Positions 31,796 to 40,684 of a stretch of DNA of 64,000 nucleotides are shown here, piece by piece. Source of the DNA: Saccharopolyspora kobensis (GTDB taxonomy: Bacteria; Actinomycetota; Actinomycetes; Mycobacteriales; Pseudonocardiaceae); assembly GCF_900108315.1 (NCBI RefSeq), contig NZ_FNVB01000002.1, positions 1,326,562 through 1,390,561 of the forward strand, read 5' to 3'. The position numbers were made by a program, and so were the translations under genes. A model generated the notes under the pieces. The model worked only from the letters and a program-made list of their open reading frames with translations. It was not told the origin of the DNA and did no database searches. Position 1 is the first letter of the stretch. Every line of letters starts with the position of its first letter.

Positions 31796-32509
31796 TCAGG
31801 CCCGGAAATCCCGCCGGCGTTCGGCCAGGCGGGACCGCAGCGGCGCGTAGTCGTGGCCGGGGAACAACCGCGGGAAGACTTCGAGCATGATCTCCGCGAA
31901 CCGCCCCGCGACCTCGAACTCGCCACCGTCGTCCAGCGAGACGTCGGTGAACAGGAACTGCCAGCCGTAGGTTCCCTTGGTGATGCGCAACGCCTCGAGG
32001 TAACCGGGGTAGTCGAGATCCATCCGGTGGTAGCCCTTGGTCGTGGCGTCGAACCACAGCTCAGGACGGCTCACACCCGGTGAGAGCCGCAGCAGCGACA
32101 GGTGCCCGACCCCGCCGTGCGGTGTTCCGTCGAAGCTGCGCAGCTGGCCGTAGAACCGCACCTCGTCCGGCGTGGGAAAGGGCAGGCGCTCCACGAGCGG
32201 GCCCGAGCGGAACGCCTGGTGGACGTTGGCCAGGTAGAACTCCCCGGCGATGAGGGATTCCTCGTCGTACTCGGGGTCGGGGACGTCCCAGGCCGCTGAG
32301 AGACCGGAGAAGCGCAGATGGCACTCCTTCAGCGACGCATCCAGCGCGATGCCGTCGCAGTCGGCGAGCTCACCGAAAACCCGGTCGGCGTCCTCGGTCT
32401 CGAGGAGTTCTCCCCGCTCGGCGTACTCCACCCTGATCTCCGGGCAACCGCGCAGTTCGTCCAGCACACCAAGCCACGTTGTCTCGTACGCGGTCAGCTC
32501 GGCCATCAT
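31796..32509 (-). CDS. Hypothetical protein, possibly SUKH-like
   Basis: A 237-residue soluble protein without signal peptide, acidic at the N-terminus (YAERGELLETEDADRVFGEL). The middle reads PDEVRFYGQLRSFDGTPHGG, and the end has TYGWQFLFTDVSLDDGG then FPRLFPGHDY. I do not recognise a family with confidence. The overall pattern of a single domain with an aromatic-rich centre resembles SUKH-type immunity proteins. ATG 32509 follows AGAGGAA. It is the last gene before the LacI-controlled locus. Confidence 0.6.
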   Translation of the reverse strand: MMAELTAYETTWLGVLDELRGCPEIRVEYAERGELLETEDADRVFGELADCDGIALDASLKECHLRFSGLSAAWDVPDPEYDEESLIAGEFYLANVHQAFRSGPLVERLPFPTPDEVRFYGQLRSFDGTPHGGVGHLSLLRLSPGVSRPELWFDATTKGYHRMDLDYPGYLEALRITKGTYGWQFLFTDVSLDDGGEFEVAGRFAEIMLEVFPRLFPGHDYAPLRSRLAERRRDFRA

Positions 32510-32591
32510 CGGTTCCTCTCGTCCGCAGGCCGAACGGCCGCCTCCGATTGATCAACTGATGCGACGTTGAGCGCGAGCGACCGGTTCCCGA

Positions 32592-33623
32592 TCAGGACGA
32601 GCGCGGTGCGGCGGTGGAATCGCGCACCACCAAGCGGTGTCCGGTGGTGCGGCGGCGCGGCCGGACGGAGGGTTCTTTGAGCGCCAGCAGCAGCGCCTGC
32701 TCACCCATGCCGGTCATCGGCAGGCGCACCGTGGTCAGCGCCGGGGACAGGTGCTCGGCCACCGCCACGTCGTCGAAGCCGGCCACCGACATCTCCCGCG
32801 GCACCGCCACACCACGCGAGCGCAGCGCGGCCAGCGCGCCGATGGCCATGTCGTCGTTGAGCGCGATCACCGCCGTGGTCCGCGGGTGCTCGTCGAGGAT
32901 CCGCAGCGTGGCGCGGGTTCCGCCGTCGCGGGTGAAGGCCTCCTCGATCACCGGCAGCTCCGCCAGCCGCGAACCCGCCGCCCGCAGGGCCTCTTCGGCA
33001 CCGGCCAGCCGGTCGGCGACCGTGGTCAGCGCCACCGGGCCCGCCGCGAAGGCGATGCGGCGGTGGCCCAGCGAGAGCACGTGCTCGGTGATCGACCGGC
33101 CGCCTGCGAGGTTGTCGGGCAGCACCGCATCGGTGCCCAGGTGGTGGCGGCCGATGACCGCGACGCGGCCCCCGGCGGCCTGGAAGTCCTGCAGCTCCCG
33201 CTTGACCGGCGCCTGCACCCTGGCCTCGACGAACCCCGAGCCGGAGATCACGATCGCCCGCACCCGGTTGGCGATCAGCGAGCGCACCTGCAGCAGCTCG
33301 GCGTCCGGGTCGCGGCCGGTGTGGCCGATCTGCACCGTCAGCCCCCGCTGCGCGGCCACCCGCAGCACACCGCTGGCGATCTCGGTGAAGTAGGGGTCGC
33401 CGATCTCGTGCACCAGCAGGCCCACCCCGGTGCTGGTGCCACCGGCCAGGGTGCGGGCGTGCACGTTGGCCACGTAGCCCAGCTCAGCCGCCACCTCCCG
33501 CACCCGCTGGGCGATCTCCTCGCTGACCCCGGCCGCACCCGACAGCGCCCGCGAGGCCGCCGCGATCGACACCCCCGCCGCCTGTGCGACATCGACCAGC
33601 CGCGGCCTCGCGCGCTGCGCCAT
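32592..33623 (-). CDS. LacI-family transcriptional repressor
   Basis: A 343-residue protein. The N-terminal helix-turn-helix and hinge read RPRLVDVAQAAGVSIAAASR and VAAELGYVANVHARTLAGG. The periplasmic-binding-like sensor domain contains TSTGVGLLVHEIGDPYF, VLSLGHRRIAFAAGP and SVAGFDDVAVAEHLSPALTT. ATG 33623 follows GGAGAGGAG; the frame upstream is not protein-like. It is divergent from the transport operon at 33741, and the spacer holds two perfect LacI-type operator cores. It therefore very likely represses that operon until a sugar-like ligand binds. Confidence 0.95.
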   Translation of the reverse strand: MAQRARPRLVDVAQAAGVSIAAASRALSGAAGVSEEIAQRVREVAAELGYVANVHARTLAGGTSTGVGLLVHEIGDPYFTEIASGVLRVAAQRGLTVQIGHTGRDPDAELLQVRSLIANRVRAIVISGSGFVEARVQAPVKRELQDFQAAGGRVAVIGRHHLGTDAVLPDNLAGGRSITEHVLSLGHRRIAFAAGPVALTTVADRLAGAEEALRAAGSRLAELPVIEEAFTRDGGTRATLRILDEHPRTTAVIALNDDMAIGALAALRSRGVAVPREMSVAGFDDVAVAEHLSPALTTVRLPMTGMGEQALLLALKEPSVRPRRRTTGHRLVVRDSTAAPRSS

Positions 33624-33689
33624 CAGGGTCTCCTCTCCCCGCAGCAGGCAGTGACCCTTGTCACTGCGATCATCGGTACCTATTCTGCC

Positions 33690-33713
33690 GTAAGCGCTTA
33701 CGAAAGCGCTTAC
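33690..33713. promoter_or_regulatory. Two tandem LacI-type operators
   Basis: GTAAGCGCTTAC (33690-33701) is a perfect 12-bp palindrome. The next copy, AAAGCGCTTAC (33703-33713), shares the same AAGCGCTT core. Core centres are 12 bp apart, so two dimers would lie on slightly offset faces of the helix. Both lie between the divergent LacI gene and the binding-protein gene, 28 bases before the latter's ATG. Confidence 0.85.
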
Positions 33714-33740
33714 GACATGCCCCCAACGATTGGGTGGACC

Positions 33741-34955
33741 ATGAAAACTCAACACGGCCCCCGATTCGCGGCACTGCTGGCCGCCGCCTCGCTGGCCCTC
33801 ACCGGCTGCCTCAGCGCCGGCTCCCAGGCAGGCCAGGACACCATCCGCATCGGCATCTCACTACCGCTGACCGGCGACTTCTCCGAACCGGGCAAAGGCG
33901 TGCGCCGCGGCTACGAAGCCTGGGCCCAGCACGTCAACTCCCGCGGCGGCCTGCTCGGCCGCCAGGTCGAACTGCGCATCCTCGACGACCAGTCCAACGC
34001 CGACCGCGTCGCCGCCGACTACGAGAAGCTGATCAACCAGGACGGCGCCGACCTCATCTTCGGCCCCTTCTCCACCCGCCTGGTCATCCCCGCCGCCCAA
34101 GTGGCCAAGGACTACGGGATGCTGTTCGTCGAACCCGCAGGCGCCGCCGAAGAGGTCTTCCAGCAAGGCTTCGACAACCTCTTCTACGCCGCACCCGCCG
34201 TGGCCGAGGACCACTACCAGCACCTCGCCGAGGCGATCCTGGCGATGCCACCGCACCAGCGCCCCGCCACCGCCGCCTACGCCGTCATGGACGACCCGTT
34301 CGCCAAAGGCACCGCACACGGCCTCAAAACCCGCCTCGAAGCCGCCGGCGTGCGCACCGTCGCCGACGAGCAGTACCCGCCCAACACCACCGACTTCGGC
34401 TCCATCGCCGCCAAGATCGCCGACTCCCGCGCCGAACTGCTCGTCGGCGGAACCCAGTACCAGGACGCGGTCAACCTCATCGTCGCGCTGCGCCAGCTCG
34501 GCCACCAACCGGCCATGGCCGCCTTCTCCACCGCACCCACCAACCCCGAGTTCCCCCGCGCCATCGGCGAGCACACCGAAGGCATCCTCTCGCCCACCGG
34601 CTACACCCCGGCCGCCCCGTACCCCTCCAACCGCGAATTCGTCGCCCACTTCCAGCGCGAGCACGGCACCGAGCCCACCGAGGACGAGGCCAACGCCTAC
34701 ACCACCGGCCAGGTCGTGGCCGCCGCTGTGCAGGCCGTCGGCTGCGCCGACCCCGACCCGGACTGCCAGCGCAAGCTCATCGACTGGCTGCACACCAACA
34801 CCGTCGACACCGTGGTGGGCCCGCTGAGCTGGGACGAGACCGGGAAGCCCCAGGGTGCGCACCTGATCCAGCAGTACGTCGACGGCCGCATCCAGATCGT
34901 GCTGCCCGAAGACGCCGCCCAGACCGCCCTCGTGCACCCGAAACCGGCGTGGTGA
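33741..34955 (+). CDS. ABC transporter substrate-binding lipoprotein (LivJ/Peripla_BP_6 type)
   Basis: A 404-residue exported lipoprotein. The signal peptide ends in LALTGC, a lipobox with Cys as the mature N-terminus. The mature protein starts IRIGISLPLTGDFSEPGKGV, the typical opening of branched-chain-amino-acid-type binding proteins. It has two lobes (AGADLIFGPFSTRLVIPAA-like first lobe segment and LLVGGTQYQDAVNLIVALRQ in the second). The family binds Leu/Ile/Val, amides, urea and also aromatic or sugar-derived compounds. The LacI regulator and sugar-type enzymes downstream argue against an amino acid substrate. ATG 33741 follows GGGTGGA. Confidence 0.92.
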   Translation: MKTQHGPRFAALLAAASLALTGCLSAGSQAGQDTIRIGISLPLTGDFSEPGKGVRRGYEAWAQHVNSRGGLLGRQVELRILDDQSNADRVAADYEKLINQDGADLIFGPFSTRLVIPAAQVAKDYGMLFVEPAGAAEEVFQQGFDNLFYAAPAVAEDHYQHLAEAILAMPPHQRPATAAYAVMDDPFAKGTAHGLKTRLEAAGVRTVADEQYPPNTTDFGSIAAKIADSRAELLVGGTQYQDAVNLIVALRQLGHQPAMAAFSTAPTNPEFPRAIGEHTEGILSPTGYTPAAPYPSNREFVAHFQREHGTEPTEDEANAYTTGQVVAAAVQAVGCADPDPDCQRKLIDWLHTNTVDTVVGPLSWDETGKPQGAHLIQQYVDGRIQIVLPEDAAQTALVHPKPAW

Positions 34956-34962
34956 GGCCCCG

Positions 34963-35847
34963 ATGACCGGATCCCTGCTGCTGCAGAGCCTGGTGCTCGG
35001 CGTGCTGCTCGGCGGGCTCTACGCCCTGCTGGCCGCCGGCCTGACCCTCTACTTCGGCGTGATGCGCGTGGTGATGCTCGCCCACTCGGCGTTCCTGATC
35101 CTGGCCGCCTACCTGGCCTGGTGGTTCCACCAGCGCACCGGCCTGGACCCGCTGCTCTCGCTGCTGGTGACCGTGCCGCTGTTCTTCGCCCTGGGCGTGG
35201 GACTGCAGCGGCTGCTGATCTCCCGGCTGCGCCCGGCCACGATGACGATGATGTCGGTGCTGCTGACCTTCTCCCTGGCGCTCATCGTCGAAGGCGTCCT
35301 CGGACTGGTCTTCTCCGGCACCCACCGGCGCATCCAGCTGCCCTACTCCGGCTCCGACCTCGTCGTGCTCGGCGCCAGCATCCCGGTGGTCAAGCTCATC
35401 GCCTTCGCCCTGGCCGCCGTCGCCCTGAGCGGGCTGTACGCGCTGCTGAAGTTCACCCGCTTCGGATGGGCGCTGCGCGCCACCATCCAGCACCGCGAGG
35501 CCGCGCAGCTGGTCGGCATCAACACCGACCGCACCGCCGGGCTGGGCTTCGGGCTCGGGCTGGCCACCGCCGCGGTCGGCGGCACCGCGCTGGCCCTGGA
35601 CTCCACCATCTACCCGTCGCTGCACTGGCACTGGATCGGCCCGCTGATGGCCATCATCGTCGTCGGCGGGCTGGGCAGCGTCGGCGGCGCGGCCATCGCC
35701 GCGATGGTGCTGGGCCTGGGCCAGAGCCTGCTGCAGCTGCCGCTGGGCACCACCTGGGCGCAAACCCTGTTCTACGTCGCGCTGTTCGCCACCTTGATGC
35801 TGCAACCCCGCGGACTGTTCGGAGGCCGACTTGCGCAGCGTTTCTGA
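34963..35847 (+). CDS. ABC permease, LivH type
   Basis: A 294-residue inner membrane protein with about eight hydrophobic segments. It starts MTGSLLLQSLVLGVLLGGLY, and contains the LivH-like loop LRATIQHREAAQLVGINTDR and the core GGLGSVGGAAIAAMVLGLGQ. It forms the transport channel with the LivM-type partner. It overlaps the next gene by 17 bases and follows the binding-protein gene by 7 bases. Confidence 0.93.
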   Translation: MTGSLLLQSLVLGVLLGGLYALLAAGLTLYFGVMRVVMLAHSAFLILAAYLAWWFHQRTGLDPLLSLLVTVPLFFALGVGLQRLLISRLRPATMTMMSVLLTFSLALIVEGVLGLVFSGTHRRIQLPYSGSDLVVLGASIPVVKLIAFALAAVALSGLYALLKFTRFGWALRATIQHREAAQLVGINTDRTAGLGFGLGLATAAVGGTALALDSTIYPSLHWHWIGPLMAIIVVGGLGSVGGAAIAAMVLGLGQSLLQLPLGTTWAQTLFYVALFATLMLQPRGLFGGRLAQRF

Positions 35848-36865
35848 CCTCCTCCGCTACACCGGCCTGCTGGCCCTGGCCGCCCTGGTGCTGGCCTTCC
35901 CGCAGCTGGCGCCGGACGCCTTCATCCTCTCCGTCGGCGTGGTGATCATGAGCTACGCGGTGCTGGCCACCTCGTGGAACTTCGTCGGCGGCTTCACCGG
36001 CTACATCTCGCTGGGCCACGCCGCCTACTCCGGCCTCGGCGGCTACGCCACCGCGCTGCTGATCACCCGCACCGGCATGAACCCGTGGCTGGCGCTGCTG
36101 GCCGGTGCCGTGCTCGTGGCGCTGCTGGCCATCCCCATCGGCATCGCCAGCCTTCGGGTGCGCGGCGCCTCGTTCGTCATCGTCTCCATCGCCCTGGTGC
36201 TGATCACGCTGCTGGTGTTCCAGAGCTGGGGCGCTCTCACCGGCGGCTCCAACGGCCTGCGCGTGCCCCGGCCCTTCGGCGAGGAAGTGCTGCGCCCCGA
36301 ACAGCACGAGCGGTTCTTCTACCTGCACGCCGCGCTGCTGGCCGTGGCGCTGCTGTGCTGGTGGACCATCGACCGCTCCCGCTTCGGCGCCGGTCTCAAG
36401 GCAATCCGCGAGGACGAGGACAAGGCCCAGTCCCTCGGCGTGCCGACCTTCGCCTACAAGCTGGTCGTGTTCGTCATCTCGGCGCTGTTCACCGCGCTGG
36501 GCGGCGGGCTGTACGCGCTGTGGTTCGGCTTCCTCGACCCGGTCTTCCAGTTCTCCATCCTCGCCGGTTCCTACCTGGTGCTGATGAGCCTGCTCGGCGG
36601 CATCCGAAGCCTGTTCGGGCCGCTGCTGGGCGCGGTGGTGGTCGGCTACGCCGTGGAGTTCTTCAAGAACCAGTACGGCGACACCCAGCTGCACCTGGTG
36701 GCCCTCGGCGTCCTGCTGGCCGTGGTGGTGCTGTTCATGCCCGAGGGCGTCATCCCCGCGCTGAGCGGCCAGCTGCGCAAACTGCGGCCCCGGGCCACCT
36801 CGATCCGCGAGGTCAGCCAGGCCGAACTCGCCGCGCAGCGCACCCCCGAGGAGGCCACCCGATGA
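35831..36865 (+). CDS. ABC permease, LivM type
   Basis: A 344-residue inner membrane protein with about nine hydrophobic segments. LivM features are WNFVGGFTGYISLGHAAYSG, GLKAIREDEDKAQSLGV and SLLGGIRSLFGPLLGAVVVG. The start is TTG 35831 behind GGAGG with a 5-base gap inside the preceding gene, so coupled translation is likely. It pairs with the LivH-type subunit. Confidence 0.92.
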   Translation: MRSVSDLLRYTGLLALAALVLAFPQLAPDAFILSVGVVIMSYAVLATSWNFVGGFTGYISLGHAAYSGLGGYATALLITRTGMNPWLALLAGAVLVALLAIPIGIASLRVRGASFVIVSIALVLITLLVFQSWGALTGGSNGLRVPRPFGEEVLRPEQHERFFYLHAALLAVALLCWWTIDRSRFGAGLKAIREDEDKAQSLGVPTFAYKLVVFVISALFTALGGGLYALWFGFLDPVFQFSILAGSYLVLMSLLGGIRSLFGPLLGAVVVGYAVEFFKNQYGDTQLHLVALGVLLAVVVLFMPEGVIPALSGQLRKLRPRATSIREVSQAELAAQRTPEEATR

Positions 36866-37590
36866 GCCTGCAGACCACCGAGCTCACCAAGTCCTTCGGC
36901 GGGGTGCGGGCCGTGGACTCCGCGACCGTGACCTTCCTGCCCGGCAAGGTCAACGCGCTCATCGGCCCCAACGGCTCGGGCAAGACGACCTTCTTCAACT
37001 GCGTCACCGGCATGGTCAGGCCTGACTCCGGCACCGCCCGCTACCGCGGCCGCGACATCACCGGCGCGCCCGCGCACCGCATCGCCCGCGCCGGCATCGG
37101 CCGCAGCTTCCAGCTGTGCCGGATCTTCCCGCGCATGACCGCGCTGGAGAACCTGCTGGTGGCCGTGCGCGCGCCGGGCCTGCTCGGCAAGCTGCTCCCG
37201 GCCCGCCAGCGCGCCGACGTCGCGCGGGCGCAGCACCTGCTCGAACGCGTCGGCATCGAGCACCTGGCCGAGGCCCAGGCCCGCGACATGTCCTACGGCC
37301 AGCAGAAGCTCCTGGAACTGGCCGGGGTGCTGATGACCGACCCGGAAACGATCATGCTCGACGAACCGGCGGGCGGGGTCAACCCGGCGCTGCTGGAGCG
37401 CATCGCGGCACTGGTGCGCGAGCTCAACGCCGAAGGCCGCACCTTCGTCATCGTCGAGCACAACATGGACCTGGTGATGAGCCTGTCCGACCACGTCGTC
37501 GTCTTCGACCGGGGGCGGCCCATCGCCACCGGCACGCCCGGCGAGGTGCGCGCGGACCCGGCAGTGCTGGAGGCATACCTTGGCGTCTGA
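36862..37590 (+). CDS. ABC ATPase, LivG type
   Basis: A 242-residue ATPase. Walker A is GPNGSGKTT, the signature is MSYGQQKLLELA (the LivG variant of LSGGQ), Walker B is IMLDEPAGGVNP and the switch His is in VEHNMD. It overlaps livM by ATGA. Together with the LivF-type subunit it drives import. Confidence 0.95.
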   Translation: MSLQTTELTKSFGGVRAVDSATVTFLPGKVNALIGPNGSGKTTFFNCVTGMVRPDSGTARYRGRDITGAPAHRIARAGIGRSFQLCRIFPRMTALENLLVAVRAPGLLGKLLPARQRADVARAQHLLERVGIEHLAEAQARDMSYGQQKLLELAGVLMTDPETIMLDEPAGGVNPALLERIAALVRELNAEGRTFVIVEHNMDLVMSLSDHVVVFDRGRPIATGTPGEVRADPAVLEAYLGV

Positions 37591-38320
37591 GCCGCTGCTC
37601 GAACTGCGCGACATCGAAGCCGGCTACGGCCGGGCGGCGCTGGTCCTGCGCGGGCTGACCGTGCGGGTGCCACCGGCCAGCGTGGTGTGCCTGGTCGGCC
37701 CCAACGGCGCGGGCAAGTCCACAGTGCTCAAAGTGGCCAGCGGCATGCTCGCCCCGCGCTCGGGGCGGATCCTGCTGGAGGGCACCGACATCACCGGCAG
37801 GCGCCCGCAGCAGATGCCCGCCGCCGGGCTCACCCACGTGCTGCAGGGCCACAGCGTGTTCCCGGAGATGACGGTGGGCGAGAACGTCCTGCTCGGCGCC
37901 TACGCGGTGCGGGACAAGGCCCGCACCGCCGAGCGCGTGGAGTTCGTCAAGGACCTGTTCCCCGTGGTGGCCCAGCGCTGGGACGCGCTGGCCGGGGCGC
38001 TGTCGGGCGGGCAGCAGAAGCAGGTCGAGTTCGCCCGCTCGCTGATGGTCAGCCCGCGGGTGGTGCTGCTCGACGAACCGTCGATGGGCCTGGACCCCAA
38101 GGCCACCGAGACCGTCTTCGCGCAGGTGGCCCGGATGCGCGAAGCGGGCACCGCGGTGCTGCTGGTGGAGCAGAACGCCCGCCGCGCACTGCAAACCGCT
38201 GACCTGGGCTGCGTGCTGGACCTCGGCCGGGTGCACCTGTCGGGCCCGGCCGCCGAGCTGCTCGCCGACGACCGGCTGGGCGAGCTCTACCTCGGCACCC
38301 GCCGCGCGAGCACGTCATGA
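37580..38320 (+). CDS. ABC ATPase, LivF type
   Basis: A 246-residue ATPase. Walker A is GPNGAGKST, the signature LSGGQQKQVEFARSL, Walker B VLLDEPSMGLDP. The TTG start at 37580 lies inside the LivG gene, 11 bases overlapping, behind GGAGG. This completes a five-component LIV-type importer. The next gene follows after 31 bases. Confidence 0.95.
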   Translation: MASEPLLELRDIEAGYGRAALVLRGLTVRVPPASVVCLVGPNGAGKSTVLKVASGMLAPRSGRILLEGTDITGRRPQQMPAAGLTHVLQGHSVFPEMTVGENVLLGAYAVRDKARTAERVEFVKDLFPVVAQRWDALAGALSGGQQKQVEFARSLMVSPRVVLLDEPSMGLDPKATETVFAQVARMREAGTAVLLVEQNARRALQTADLGCVLDLGRVHLSGPAAELLADDRLGELYLGTRRASTS

Positions 38321-38351
38321 CACCGCTTTCCCACCGCAGGGAGCCGCACAC

Positions 38352-39506
38352 ATGACCGAGCACACCTACCGCATCCTGATGAACGGCGTCACCGGCCGGA
38401 TGGGCTACCACCAGCACCTGCTGCGCTCGGTGCTGGCCATCCGCGAGGACGGCGGCATCGACCTGGGCGACGGTTCGCGCATCCAGGTCGAGCCGGTCCT
38501 GCTGGGCCGCAACGCCGACAAGCTCGCCCACATCGCCAAGCAGCACGACATCGCCGAATGGCACACCGACCTGCCCGCCCAGCTGGCCGGTGACGCCGAG
38601 ATCTACTTCGACGCCCAGGTCACCAGCAGGCGGCACGCGGCCATCACCGCCGCACTGGCCGCGGGCAAGCACGTCTACACCGAAAAGCCCGTCGCCGGAT
38701 CCATCGCCGAAGGCAGGCAGCTGGCCGAAGCCGCCCGCGCGGCCGGGGTGGTGCACGGCGTGGTGCACGACAAGATCTTCCTGCCCGGGCTGCGCAAGCT
38801 CAAACGACTCGTCGACGCCGGCTTCTTCGGCCGGATCCTGTCGGTGCGCGGCGAGTTCGGCTACTGGGTCTTCGAAGGCGACCTGCTGCCGGCGCAGCGG
38901 CCCAGCTGGAACTACCGCGCCGAGGACGGCGGCGGGCTGGTGCTGGACATGTTCTGCCACTGGAACTACGTGCTGGAGAACCTCTTCGGCCGCGTCCGCG
39001 CGGTCACCGCCAAAGCCGTCACCCACATCCCCCAGCGCTGGGACGAGCAGGGCCGCCCGTACCGGGCCACCGCCGATGACGCCGCCTACGCCATCTTCGA
39101 GCTCGACGGTGACGTCATCGCCCAGGTCAACTCCTCGTGGGCGGTGCGCGTGGAGCGGCGGGAGCTGGTGGAGTTCCAGGTCGACGGCACGCACGGTTCG
39201 GCGGTGGCGGGCCTGTTCGGTTGCCGCGTGCAGCCCCGGGTGCGCACGCCCCGCCCGCGCTGGAACCCCGACGAGCCCACCACCGAGGACTTCCGCGCCC
39301 AGTGGGACGAGGTGCCCGACAACACCGAGTTCGGCAACGGATTCCGCGCCCAGTGGGAGCAGTTCCTGCTCGACGTCCACCACAACCGCCCGCACCCCTA
39401 CGACCTGGCCGCCGGTGTGCGCGGCCTGCAGCTGGCCCACGCCGGACTGGCGTCCTCGGCCGAAGGCCGCCGCATCGCACTGCCCGGTGATGGTGATGCG
39501 GCATGA
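38352..39506 (+). CDS. Gfo/Idh/MocA-family oxidoreductase
   Basis: A 384-residue NAD(P)-dependent dehydrogenase. The N-terminal Rossmann region carries ILMNGVTGRMGYHQH, and the family motif is YTEKPVAGS near residue 115 with the conserved Lys. The C-terminal domain contains EDGGGLVLDMFCHWNYVLEN with the catalytic His region. Family members oxidise sugars, inositols or sugar acids at a ring or chain carbon. It overlaps the DUF993 gene by ATGA and is within the LIV-transport operon, so it probably acts on the imported compound. Confidence 0.93.
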   Translation: MTEHTYRILMNGVTGRMGYHQHLLRSVLAIREDGGIDLGDGSRIQVEPVLLGRNADKLAHIAKQHDIAEWHTDLPAQLAGDAEIYFDAQVTSRRHAAITAALAAGKHVYTEKPVAGSIAEGRQLAEAARAAGVVHGVVHDKIFLPGLRKLKRLVDAGFFGRILSVRGEFGYWVFEGDLLPAQRPSWNYRAEDGGGLVLDMFCHWNYVLENLFGRVRAVTAKAVTHIPQRWDEQGRPYRATADDAAYAIFELDGDVIAQVNSSWAVRVERRELVEFQVDGTHGSAVAGLFGCRVQPRVRTPRPRWNPDEPTTEDFRAQWDEVPDNTEFGNGFRAQWEQFLLDVHHNRPHPYDLAAGVRGLQLAHAGLASSAEGRRIALPGDGDAA

Positions 39507-40684
39507 GCAGTCCCGAGCGGAGCGGCGGGACCCGCATCGACCTGCCCACCAGCGGGGGCGGCTGGCGGCGGATCGCGTTGCGCGAGCCCCGGGCGTGGAA
39601 GCCGCATCCGCAGCCCTACACCTCTCGGGTGGTCTTCGCCGCCGCGCACGTTGTCGCCGACCCGCTCGGCGACAACACCCCCGGCGCGCCCGCCGCCGTG
39701 GACTGGGAATCCACCTTGGCGTTCCGCCGCTCGCTGTTCGGCTACGGCATGGGCGTGGCCGAGGCGATGGACACCGCGCAGCGCAACATGGGCCTGGACT
39801 GGCCTGCGGTGCAGCAACTGGTGCGGCGCAGCGCCGAGCAGGCCCGCGCGTGCGGTGCCCGCATCGCCTCCGGCGCGGGTACCGACCACCGCACTGATGT
39901 GTCCACACTGGACGATGTCATCGCGGCCTACGAGCAGCAGGTGGCGTTCGTGGAGTCCACCGGTTCGCAAGTGGTCGTGATGGCCTCCCGGCAGCTGGCC
40001 GCGCTGGCCCGCGGCCCCGAGGACTACCGGCGGGTCTACGACGCGGTGCTGCGCCAGGTCGCCGAACCGGTCGTGCTGCACTGGCTCGGCGAGGTCTTCG
40101 ACCCGCACCTGGCCGGCTACTGGGGATCGGCCGACCTCGATGCCGCCACCGCGGTGTTCCTGGAGCTGGTGCGCGAGCACGCGCGAGTCGTCGACGGGGT
40201 GAAGGTCTCGCTGCTGTCGGCCGAGCACGAACGCCACCTGCGCGCCGAGCTGCCCGCCGGGGTGCGGCTCTACACCGGCGACGACTTCCACTACCCGCAG
40301 CTCATCCGCGGCGACGGCACCCACCACTCCGACGCGCTGCTGGGCGCCTTCGCCGCGATCGCCCCCGCGGCCTCGGCGGCGCTGAGCGCCCTCGACGACG
40401 GCGACCTGGCCACCTACGACGCGGAGATGGAGGCCACCGCCGCGTTGTCGCGGCACATCTTCAGCACACCGACGGCCCACTACAAGACCGGCATCGCGTT
40501 CCTGTCCTGGCTCTCCGGTCACCAGCCCGGGTTCACGATGCTGCACGGCATGCAATCGGCCCGCGGTGTCGTGCACCTGGCGCGGACCTTCGAGCTGGCC
40601 GACCAGCTGCGGCTGCTGCCCGACCCCGAGCTGGCCGCGCACCGCATGCGGTTGTGGCTGCAAGCGGCAGGAGCGAGCCGATGA
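39503..40684 (+). CDS. DUF993-family protein (dihydrodipicolinate-synthase-like)
   Basis: A 393-residue soluble protein. Segments such as QPYTSRVVFAAAHVVADPLG, WESTLAFRRSLFGYGMGVAE, AMDTAQRNMGLDW and VKVSLLSAEHERHLRAEL match the DUF993 family, which I recall as related to DapA-type aldolases; VDGVKVSLL may carry the Schiff-base Lys. If so, it would cleave or form a C-C bond in a keto-sugar acid. It overlaps both neighbours by four bases. The biochemical role is unproven. Confidence 0.85.
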   Translation: MSSPERSGGTRIDLPTSGGGWRRIALREPRAWKPHPQPYTSRVVFAAAHVVADPLGDNTPGAPAAVDWESTLAFRRSLFGYGMGVAEAMDTAQRNMGLDWPAVQQLVRRSAEQARACGARIASGAGTDHRTDVSTLDDVIAAYEQQVAFVESTGSQVVVMASRQLAALARGPEDYRRVYDAVLRQVAEPVVLHWLGEVFDPHLAGYWGSADLDAATAVFLELVREHARVVDGVKVSLLSAEHERHLRAELPAGVRLYTGDDFHYPQLIRGDGTHHSDALLGAFAAIAPAASAALSALDDGDLATYDAEMEATAALSRHIFSTPTAHYKTGIAFLSWLSGHQPGFTMLHGMQSARGVVHLARTFELADQLRLLPDPELAAHRMRLWLQAAGASR

